NCBI GenBank assembly: GCA_964454305.1
Contig: CAYVXX010000044.1
Coordinates: forward strand, 1-17,526
Length of the DNA stretch: 17,526 nucleotides
Origin: JAUSPI01 sp964454305
Lineage (GTDB): Bacteria > Desulfobacterota > Syntrophia > Syntrophales > JADFWA01
Direction of reading: 5' to 3'
The notes under the pieces are model-generated. The model was not told the origin of the DNA and ran no database searches. It worked only from the letters and a program-made list of their open reading frames with translations. Each line of letters begins with the position of its first letter. Within the stretch, counting starts at the first letter, position 1. Below, piece by piece: positions 1 to 6,037 of this stretch. The position numbers and the translations under genes are program-made.

Positions 1-29
1 CAGTTTACCCTATTACGACACAGTCTCTA

Positions 30-61
30 CGCGGGAATGACAGACTTTTTACGAAAGCATC
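30..61. repeat. Arm of MITE-like palindromic repeat
   Basis: Bases 43-61 (gactttttacgaaagcatc) match, with one mismatch, the reverse complement of the left end of the full palindromic element at 3654-3785. They are preceded by a short cgcgggaatga tract like the inner stem of that element. Only one arm is visible, so the other is degenerate or lies outside the window. Confidence 0.65.
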
Positions 62-129
62 AAATTTAGCAAAGTATAAAAAAATACGGCTTGTGTGTCA
101 AGCAAGACGTAATTGAACTGAACAGCGAG

Positions 130-161
130 CGCTAACCCCGTTGCTTGCAGCGGGGTTAGCG
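130..161. repeat. Perfect 11-bp hairpin palindrome
   Basis: Arms at 130-140 (CGCTAACCCCG) and 151-161 are perfect inverted copies. Inside them a further 3-bp stem TGC/GCA closes a tiny loop. It shares the CCCCG..GCTTGC..CGGGG layout with the hairpin at 220-251. It may be an intergenic repeat or a transcription terminator. No T-run follows on either strand, so termination is unproven. Confidence 0.6.
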
Positions 162-219
162 AGCGAATAAAATCAACAATTCTTCGAAGAATCACGTAAG
201 TAAATTTCCTTAACAGTCG

Positions 220-251
220 GAGATTTCCCGTAGCTTGCTGCGGGGAGCTTC
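220..251 (+). repeat. Wobble-paired hairpin, CGGGGAGCTTC family
   Basis: The right arm 241-251 is CGGGGAGCTTC, identical to the right arm of the hairpin ending at 4871. The left arm 220-230 has diverged. In plus-sense RNA three of its four changes still pair as G-U and one is a mismatch, whereas minus-sense RNA would carry A-C mismatches. The stem is therefore better kept in plus-strand RNA. Function unknown. Confidence 0.5.
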
Positions 252-320
252 AAAAGTAATTTAATATCCCCTGACAGGACTACATAAATTTTAATATGAC
301 AATTTACAGAAACTTTCGGG

Positions 321-1979
321 CTATTTGATGTTTATCCTTCCTTCCAACTTCGGATCAATGGGAATGTTTTTCTTTATGTATAAGAATAACAGATCGACTA
401 CTGAAAAGGTTGTATCCTTTTTGTTTTTAATGTCCCGGAATATATAATAGCCGTCTCCACCATTTGCCAGCCAGGAATTCATTAAAACGTTGTATTCCTT
501 ATTTTTCTCGATGGGTTTCCACGCTCCATTTTCTAAAATCTCAGCCTTTACTATCCTCTTTCCCTTTGAAAGAATTGTTTTGACATCTCTACCATCATAT
601 ACGGCGCAAAAAGGCTTATTTGTTGTATCAATATCCAGTCTTACTCCGCTCACCTGCAAAAAACCTCCTTCCTGCGCTCTACTGCCTCCCGAACATTCAT
701 CACCTGGAACCCTAAGTGAAGATGCGCTTATTTCAAGGACCTGAAGCAGTTCAGCGCCGGTTAATGTGGCCTCCATCACCGTGTCTCCAAAGGGATAGAT
801 TTCAAGCAGGTCTTTAAGAGTTACGTGACCTGCAGGATACACCCTGTCCCCCCGTATAGCACCGCCGTTAATAAGCGCCACATCGACATCTTTTCCCTTC
901 GTTTTGAACCAATGTATCCATGAATCTGTTATTAAATTTCCAAGGATCGATTCTTTTTTTCTGACTGAGTCTTTACGTGCATCTAAGTCAGTTAAACTAA
1001 TTCCGATCGGTTTTTTCAAATTTTTATTGTATTTATCTACATATACATCTAAAAATTCTTTTGTTTTTTCATCTTTCCCCACGCTTTTATCGAGCACCAC
1101 CGTCTGCCATCTTGAATTATTCACCTTACCGTTAAAGTTGAATCGTAAAACGCCCATTTTCTCACCACAAGCACCATCCTGGACTATTACTGTCTTCCAG
1201 CCGTTCGGACCCTCCACAGTTTCATAAACGTATTCATGGCTATGTCCACCAACAATAACGTGTATCCCCTCTACTTTTTTTGCCAATTCACGATCCAATG
1301 GCGTGCCTATGTGTGTAAGGGCAACTATCATCGTTGCCCCTTCTCTCTTCAATGTTTTCACCATTTCTTTAGCAACCTTAACAATATCCTTATCAACACA
1401 AACTTCTTCTCCTACGCTACTGACTTCCGATAGTTCCGGCGTCATTAAGCCAAACACCCCAACCTTCAAGTTGTTGATTTCTTTGATAATATACGGCTTA
1501 ATCAGTTGAGACAGGGCTTCGTTTCTGATTATAAGATTGGACGATACGATATCGAACCTGGCATTTTTAATTGCATTCGCATAAATATCCACTCCAAAAT
1601 CAAACTCATGATTGCCCGGTGTGACTACATCGTATCCGGCCATATTCATAGCCTTGATTTCCGGAATCCCTTTGAACTTATCGTAAAAAGCGCCTATCAA
1701 GTCGTCTCCTGTTGATACGAAAAGCGAACAGTCAACTTCAGATTCAATTTTTTTTGCCAGTGATGAAATTCTTCCCAGCCCGCCCACTGCAATTTTTTGA
1801 TCCTTTCCATCTACTTTTATTTTAGTATCATAAGGTACTATCTTACTCTGAAGATCTGCCGTTGTTATTATCGCCACTTCTACGCTCCTGCGGCATCCCG
1901 CAATGACAGTAGCAATGAGTAACATGACCGATAAGACTATTACCACGGCTTTTATTGTACTTTTTGACGGTTTAATCAT
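321..1979 (-). CDS. 5'-nucleotidase/metallophosphatase family lipoprotein
   Basis: A 552-residue enzyme of the UshA/5'-nucleotidase family, expected to remove phosphate from nucleotides or related esters outside the cytoplasm. Residues 1-28 form a signal peptide with a lipobox ending at Cys29 (I-A-G-C), so it should be a membrane-anchored lipoprotein. The N-terminal metallophosphatase domain shows GD (91-92), GNHEFD (122-127), TH (222-223) and GGHSHE (244-249). The first metal motif is D42-x-Q44 instead of the usual D-x-H. The C-terminal nucleotidase domain shows ESILGNLITDS (343-353), NGGAIRGD (371-378) and NGGDGY (506-511). Start ATG has GGAG eight bases upstream. It begins 17 bp after lipA and probably shares its transcript, though no functional link to lipoate is known to me. 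Exact substrate cannot be told. Confidence 0.87.
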   Translation of the reverse strand: MIKPSKSTIKAVVIVLSVMLLIATVIAGCRRSVEVAIITTADLQSKIVPYDTKIKVDGKDQKIAVGGLGRISSLAKKIESEVDCSLFVSTGDDLIGAFYDKFKGIPEIKAMNMAGYDVVTPGNHEFDFGVDIYANAIKNARFDIVSSNLIIRNEALSQLIKPYIIKEINNLKVGVFGLMTPELSEVSSVGEEVCVDKDIVKVAKEMVKTLKREGATMIVALTHIGTPLDRELAKKVEGIHVIVGGHSHEYVYETVEGPNGWKTVIVQDGACGEKMGVLRFNFNGKVNNSRWQTVVLDKSVGKDEKTKEFLDVYVDKYNKNLKKPIGISLTDLDARKDSVRKKESILGNLITDSWIHWFKTKGKDVDVALINGGAIRGDRVYPAGHVTLKDLLEIYPFGDTVMEATLTGAELLQVLEISASSLRVPGDECSGGSRAQEGGFLQVSGVRLDIDTTNKPFCAVYDGRDVKTILSKGKRIVKAEILENGAWKPIEKNKEYNVLMNSWLANGGDGYYIFRDIKNKKDTTFSVVDLLFLYIKKNIPIDPKLEGRINIK

Positions 1980-1996
1980 TATCTGAACTCCATAAA

Positions 1997-2881
1997 TCAG
2001 GCAGATACAGCTTGATAGAGTTCTTTCGCATGATAAGAACTCCGGACAAACGGCCCGCTTGTAACTCCAGAAAAACCCATTTCGAGAGCGGTTTTCCGCC
2101 AGTCATCAAATTCATCAGGATGAATAAAACGTTCCACCGGCAGGTGCTCCTTTGTTGGTTGAAGATATTGGCCCAGTGTCAGTATGCCGCAGCCCGCATC
2201 AAGAAGATCCTGAAGAGCATTACGAATTTCTTCGGAAGATTCTCCCAGGCCGAGCATGATGCCCGATTTGGTAAAAATGGCAGAATCATATTTTTGCGCA
2301 TTTTTTAAGAGCTCCAGTGAGCGGCGGTACACGGCATCAGGCCTGACCGATGGATAAAGACGCGAAACCGTCTCTATGTTATGGTTCAAAACGTTTGGCC
2401 GAACTTCCAGAACCGTTCGAAGCGCATCTTCATTCCCCTGAAAATCAGGTATTAAGACCTCCACAAGCATATCAGGTACCTTTTTACGAATTTCCTTAAT
2501 CGTTTCCGCGAAAAAAACGGCTCCACCGTCCGGGAGATCATCCCGGGTGACGGAAGTAACGACCACGTAATCCAGCTCCATGCTTTGTACCGCCTCGGCA
2601 ACCCTTTTAGGTTCACCGGGATCAGGCGGTTCTGATGGTCCATGGGCCACTGCGCAGAAACGGCAGTTGCGTGTGCAGCGGGAACCCATAATCAGAAAAG
2701 TCGCAGTATGCCGGGAAAAGCATTCCCAGAGATTGGGGCACCTGGCTTCCTGGCAGACGGTATGGAGCCTGCCTTCTTTGAGCATGGTCCTGACTTTTTC
2801 ATAGTCTGCTCCAGTTGGAAGGCTTCGTCTGAGCCAGCGGGGTTTGGGAACCCGTGCTTTTGTTTCTCTGTGCTGAACCAT
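1997..2881 (-). CDS. lipA: Lipoyl synthase (radical SAM)
   Basis: LipA inserts two sulfur atoms into the octanoyl chain carried by lipoyl domains of 2-oxoacid dehydrogenases and glycine cleavage H protein, completing lipoate synthesis in the cytoplasm. The 294-residue length is normal. The auxiliary iron-sulfur cluster ligands are C43-x4-C48-x5-C54. The radical SAM cluster motif is C69-x3-C73-x2-C76. The C-terminal RSSY signature is at 280-283, and its second serine is an auxiliary-cluster ligand in the family. Start ATG has GAAGG six bases upstream. It lies 21 bp downstream of lipB and 17 bp upstream of the nucleotidase gene, an operon-like arrangement, and LipB supplies its octanoylated substrate. 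All family key residues are visible. Confidence 0.96.
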   Translation of the reverse strand: MVQHRETKARVPKPRWLRRSLPTGADYEKVRTMLKEGRLHTVCQEARCPNLWECFSRHTATFLIMGSRCTRNCRFCAVAHGPSEPPDPGEPKRVAEAVQSMELDYVVVTSVTRDDLPDGGAVFFAETIKEIRKKVPDMLVEVLIPDFQGNEDALRTVLEVRPNVLNHNIETVSRLYPSVRPDAVYRRSLELLKNAQKYDSAIFTKSGIMLGLGESSEEIRNALQDLLDAGCGILTLGQYLQPTKEHLPVERFIHPDEFDDWRKTALEMGFSGVTSGPFVRSSYHAKELYQAVSA

Positions 2882-2902
2882 TATGCCTTCAAATTTATTT
2901 CA

Positions 2903-3622
2903 TTATGCGGGGCTTTTCAAAAGATTCTGCAGCTCCGACAGGTTTATATTTACAAGCTCAACCCTGAAAACCGCCTCGATATGATTCTTAACGGCCTTGT
3001 AAACCTGATTCATGGGTATACTATGTGAAAGTTCCCGTTCCATCGATGTCACACCGACACGCTGCAGACCGCAGGGATTTATCCACTTAAAATGTTTCAA
3101 TGAGAGGTTGACGTTAAACGCGAAACCGTGGAAAGAAACCCCCCGGCGAATAGCTATACCAACGCTCCCCAGCTTATTATTGCCGACCCAGATTCCCCTG
3201 TTTATGGGATTACGCTCAGCCGTAATTCCCCAATCTCCGGCCGTCCGAATCATAATCTCTTCGAGACCCGTAACATAATCAACCACACTCAGCCCAACTT
3301 CTTTCAGGTCAAGAATAGGATACACAACGAGCTGGCCGGGACCATGAAAGGTGATGTCACCGCCACGCTCCACCCGTATTACCGGAATTTTCGATTCTTC
3401 CAGAAATGCCCCCGATACAATCAGGTTCTTCTCCCCTCCCCTGCGGCCAAGGGTAAAAACAGGGGGGTGCTCAAGCAACAAGATAATATCAGAATCAATG
3501 ACCCTCTCTTTTCTCGCAGCCACAAGACGATGCTGCAGATCCAGCGCATCCCTGTACTGAATGGCAGGCAGTTCTGCGCAAAGCCACGTTTTTAGTTGCG
3601 GATTTTGAGTTTCGGGTTTCAA
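2903..3622 (-). CDS. lipB: Octanoyltransferase LipB (TTG start preferred)
   Basis: LipB moves octanoyl groups from acyl carrier protein to lipoyl domains, the step before LipA. The signature RGGDITFHGPGQ, the catalytic lysine in NNKLGSVG and the catalytic cysteine in INPCG are present, with Lys and Cys 34 residues apart as in E. coli LipB. The longest reading starts at ATG 3685 (260 residues), but that ATG and about ten codons lie inside the palindromic element at 3654-3785. I prefer TTG at 3622 (239 residues), which has AGGGGG 12 bases upstream, a slightly long spacing. E. coli LipB is 213 residues, and the recognisable domain begins about 14 codons after this TTG. The function is clear; the exact start is not. 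Confidence 0.9.
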   Translation of the reverse strand: MKPETQNPQLKTWLCAELPAIQYRDALDLQHRLVAARKERVIDSDIILLLEHPPVFTLGRRGGEKNLIVSGAFLEESKIPVIRVERGGDITFHGPGQLVVYPILDLKEVGLSVVDYVTGLEEIMIRTAGDWGITAERNPINRGIWVGNNKLGSVGIAIRRGVSFHGFAFNVNLSLKHFKWINPCGLQRVGVTSMERELSHSIPMNQVYKAVKNHIEAVFRVELVNINLSELQNLLKSPA

Positions 3623-3653
3623 AGTTCTAAAATACCCCCTGACCAAAAGTGTT

Positions 3654-3785
3654 GATGCTTTCGCAAAAAGTCCAAATCTTGTCATTCCCGCGCAGGCGGG
3701 AGTCTATAACACCTTACAATAACTGGATTCCCGCCTGCGCGGGAATAACAGAGAGAAACGAAATCCGACTTTTTACGAAACCGTC
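3654..3785. repeat. MITE-like palindromic element
   Basis: Outer ends 3654-3672 and 3767-3785 are inverted copies with 16 of 19 bases matching (consensus GATGCTTTCGYAAAAAGTC). Inner arms 3684-3701 and 3729-3746 (attcccgcgcaggcggga) are perfect 18-bp inverted repeats around a 27-base loop. There is no coding capacity. A related arm is at 30-61. The element sits between purC and lipB and should fold into a large hairpin in their shared RNA, so it may terminate or process the transcript. No clear target duplication was seen. Confidence 0.8.
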
Positions 3786-3790
3786 ACATG

Positions 3791-4627
3791 TTAAGCGAGG
3801 AAAATCTTTTCCAGATCAGCCGCTGTGAGCTGGTTCCTTGCCTTTATGGTTCGTTTGCCATCTAAAAGTCCCGTTTCGATGCAGTTTCCATAAATCGAGC
3901 AGTTCCCTTCTGCGTCGGGTGTATAGCCCTTGCAGACTCGAAGCACATCGGGAGATATTTCGTCTATGAGGATGATCTTGCCGTCGCCCTCTTTCAGGCG
4001 GCCCAGCTCGAATTTGCCGTCTATTATATGAAGTCCCTTGGCTTCGAATTCGTCCGAAACCACAATAGCTATATCCTTCACGAGTTTGTTGACATAGGTT
4101 ATTTCATCGCCGGTCATAACGCCTGCTTCTTCAAGTGCGTCAAATGTTATCAGAACGTCGCTTGCCCCCTTAGTCCATGCCTCTACAATTTTGTGGAGAT
4201 TTTTCCCCGGTTTCACAAAAGGATACCGCCTCCAAAAACTTCCCTGGGCGTTATTCCGCCAGGTAAATTCAAGGTTATTCAGCGGTTCCGATCCCTCGAA
4301 TTCTGGGGCCTGAACGGGCATGCTTATAGGTGTTGCCGGTTCCACGATCATGACGTTGTCGTCGACGGTGTCAATATAATGGGACGGGATGTTGTGTTCT
4401 TTTAAAAGCCTGAAAAAATATGTAACGAATTTACAGACGATGGCGCCCTTTCCGGGGATTTCTCCGATGACTACATCGTATCCCGGGTCAAAAACGAGTT
4501 TCCCGTTTTCTATGTATCCGGTCCCCCGGTCGGTGAAAACGAAACGATATTTGCCCGCATAGGGTCCGTCCTGGATTTCATAGACGTCCTTGGATTTTCC
4601 ACTATAAACTAATCTATCTTCTGACAT
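3791..4627 (-). CDS. purC: SAICAR synthase (purine biosynthesis), divergent
   Basis: Phosphoribosylaminoimidazole-succinocarboxamide synthase joins aspartate to CAIR using ATP in de novo purine synthesis. The 278-residue protein carries the N-terminal ATP-binding segment GKSKDVY (10-16, compare GKAKxxY in the family), DGKFELG (203-209) and IDEISPDVLR (221-230), the most diagnostic PurC signature. The middle part is not typical: the usual VVRNIAAGS-type stretch is replaced by a segment around NNLEFTWRNNAQGSFWRRY (117-135). It is probably a divergent PurC subfamily. Start ATG has an excellent AAGGAGGG seven bases upstream. A ~245-bp gap precedes it, so it likely has its own promoter, but I could not pick one with confidence. 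It ends a few bases before the palindromic element. Confidence 0.85.
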   Translation of the reverse strand: MSEDRLVYSGKSKDVYEIQDGPYAGKYRFVFTDRGTGYIENGKLVFDPGYDVVIGEIPGKGAIVCKFVTYFFRLLKEHNIPSHYIDTVDDNVMIVEPATPISMPVQAPEFEGSEPLNNLEFTWRNNAQGSFWRRYPFVKPGKNLHKIVEAWTKGASDVLITFDALEEAGVMTGDEITYVNKLVKDIAIVVSDEFEAKGLHIIDGKFELGRLKEGDGKIILIDEISPDVLRVCKGYTPDAEGNCSIYGNCIETGLLDGKRTIKARNQLTAADLEKIFLA

Positions 4628-4838
4628 TAAAAAACCCTCCTTGCAGATTTCTGTTTTATCTGTTTCATACCATACGAAAGATTTCCATTCCCACTACCAT
4701 AACAGAATTTAAAATTCAAAATATTATGCTGCCTATCGTGATGTGGAGCGGAAATCGGACTGCTTCTAATTCGTTTCTAATTTTACTTCTGAATGAAGAA
4801 AAAACAGAAGGTATATGAGCAGCGATAATTTTGTAAAG

Positions 4839-4871
4839 TGAAGCTCCCCACCCTGTGGACGGGGAGCTTCA
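4839..4871 (-). terminator. Hairpin after the RhuM-Fic gene
   Basis: Perfect 11-bp arms 4839-4849 (TGAAGCTCCCC) and 4861-4871 enclose an 11-base loop. The hairpin starts one base past the stop codon of the RhuM-Fic gene, the right place for its terminator. Only a short T stretch follows on the minus strand (CACTTTACAAAATT), so Rho-independent termination may be weak. The right arm matches that of the hairpin at 220-251, so it is also a dispersed repeat. Confidence 0.55.
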
Positions 4872-4872
4872 A

Positions 4873-5868
4873 TCAGTTGTCCTTATTTATAAGATTAACA
4901 ATTATTTTTGCTATGACGTCCTTTTCCTTCGGATCACTCATGGCAATCATCAAAGTCAATGCAACTAAAGCGTTATCTGCTATGCGTTTCGTTCCATCAG
5001 ATTTATAGAGCAGGCCATTCCGTTCGAGAAACCAGGTAAAAATAGCAGCGGCGATACGCTTATTCCCGTCTACAAATGAATGATTTTTCACAATGAAATA
5101 CAGAAGATGTGCTGCTTTTTCTTCAATGCTGGGATAGAGATCCTTACCGTCGAAAGTCTGGCAAATCGTATCCAGAGAACTGCCGAACGAATTATCCTTT
5201 TCACGTCCAAACAGCTTGGAATCACTCAATTTTCCCTGCATTGTCTTAATCGCGCCTTTTGCTTCTTCATATGAAATTCGTTTTGCCGTCTGATCAGATA
5301 TATGTGTTAAATCAAGTTTCCCATAGTCGTATCGATCAAGCGTATCCAGAGCATAGCTGAAATCACCAATAACCCTCAGGAGACCTTCAGATTCAGAAAC
5401 GGAGAGCAATTTGCGATCAACTATATTATCGATAAGCTTAATCGATTGTTTAAGTGCCTCATATTTTTCAATCTGTGATTGTAATCTCTTTTCATTCAGC
5501 GCATAGCCCGTGACAAGATAATCTTTCAGTATTTTATTGGCCCAGATGCGGAATTGGGTGCCTCTTTGTGATTTTACTCGATATCCGACAGAGATAATGG
5601 CATCAAGACTATAATAATTAACATTATAAGATTTACCGTCACGGGCAGTTGTCCGGAAATTCCGGACAACTGAACTTTCCTGCAGTTCATCTTCTCTAAA
5701 AATATTGCGAATGTGTTCGGAAATTGTTCTTTTGTTTTTCTCGAACAATTGACCCATTTGTTCCTGGTTAAGCCAGACGGTTTCTTCGACCAGACTAACT
5801 TCCAAAGATGCCTGCCCGTCTTCCGTCTGATATATAACTATTTTCCCTGTTTTTATTTGTTTATTCAT
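4873..5868 (-). CDS. RhuM-family protein with C-terminal Fic/Doc domain
   Basis: A 331-residue fusion. Residues about 8-120 match the RhuM family (named from a Salmonella pathogenicity-island gene), including the VWLNQEQMGQLF helix-turn-helix-like segment, the VVRNFRTTARDGK region and SLDAIISVGYRV. Residues about 200-331 form a Fic/Doc domain with the active-site loop HSFVDGNKR (263-271). The lysine where AMPylating Fic proteins have glycine resembles P1 Doc, which phosphorylates EF-Tu. I infer kinase-like toxin or regulatory activity, not certain. I did not find a clean (S/T)xxxE(G/N) inhibitory helix or a separate antitoxin gene beside it. Only a weak AAGG lies ~12 bases before the ATG. It lies just downstream of the six-gene defence operon but behind that operon's terminator, so it is probably an independent gene. 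Its coding DNA contains a 27-bp palindrome. Confidence 0.85.
   Translation of the reverse strand: MNKQIKTGKIVIYQTEDGQASLEVSLVEETVWLNQEQMGQLFEKNKRTISEHIRNIFREDELQESSVVRNFRTTARDGKSYNVNYYSLDAIISVGYRVKSQRGTQFRIWANKILKDYLVTGYALNEKRLQSQIEKYEALKQSIKLIDNIVDRKLLSVSESEGLLRVIGDFSYALDTLDRYDYGKLDLTHISDQTAKRISYEEAKGAIKTMQGKLSDSKLFGREKDNSFGSSLDTICQTFDGKDLYPSIEEKAAHLLYFIVKNHSFVDGNKRIAAAIFTWFLERNGLLYKSDGTKRIADNALVALTLMIAMSDPKEKDVIAKIIVNLINKDN
5646..5672. promoter_or_regulatory. 27-bp palindrome inside RhuM-Fic gene (possible operator)
   Basis: Arms 5646-5658 (CAGTTGTCCGGAA) and 5660-5672 are perfect 13-bp inverted repeats around one central base. It lies within codons for the conserved SVVRNFRTT segment of RhuM. 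It could bind a dimeric regulator, perhaps the product itself through its helix-turn-helix-like N-terminus, or be a by-product of codon choice. There is no direct evidence of function. Confidence 0.3.
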
Positions 5869-6012
5869 ATGTCAGTATTACCTTGCTGCCTGAAATATTT
5901 GTTCTCATTATTTAAGTATTGCGTTCCCGGAATTCCCCATAAAATTTTTTGGAAATTTTAAATAAGTATCCTTGCCTCCGGATTACCAAGAAATTGGCAG
6001 CAAAAACTTGAC

Positions 6013-6037
6013 TCAGTTTAAATATTATTTAAACTGA
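6013..6037 (-). terminator. Terminator of the six-gene defence operon
   Basis: Perfect 11-bp AT-rich arms 6013-6023 and 6027-6037 (TCAGTTTAAAT type) enclose a 3-base loop. On the minus strand they are followed within a few bases by GTTTTTGC. The hairpin overlaps the TAA stop codon of the AIPR gene, the last gene of the operon, and separates it from the RhuM-Fic gene. This is a plausible Rho-independent terminator, though its stem is poor in GC. Confidence 0.65.

Larger units (their letters stand above)
1..320. other. Gene-free left end with repeat arm and hairpins
   Basis: No coding region is supported here. The stretch holds a repeat arm at about 30-61, a perfect hairpin at 130-161 and a wobble-paired hairpin at 220-251. 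The nucleotidase gene on the minus strand ends at 321, so this is its downstream region, and either hairpin could help end its transcript. Confidence 0.6.

Noticed and set aside
490..1715. Plus-strand open frames opposite the nucleotidase gene
   Set aside because: They are low-complexity reading shadows of a gene with clear family motifs on the minus strand, with no ribosome sites or recognisable domains.
1875..1912. GC-rich stretch in the nucleotidase signal region resembling a CATTGCGGGA repeat
   Set aside because: It encodes a normal lipobox (V-I-A-G-C) and has no proper inverted partner, so the likeness to intergenic repeats is probably chance.
4630..4838. Candidate promoter elements upstream of purC
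   Set aside because: Several TTGAAT- and TATGGT-like pairs can be made, but none has both good match and good spacing, so no single promoter is supported.
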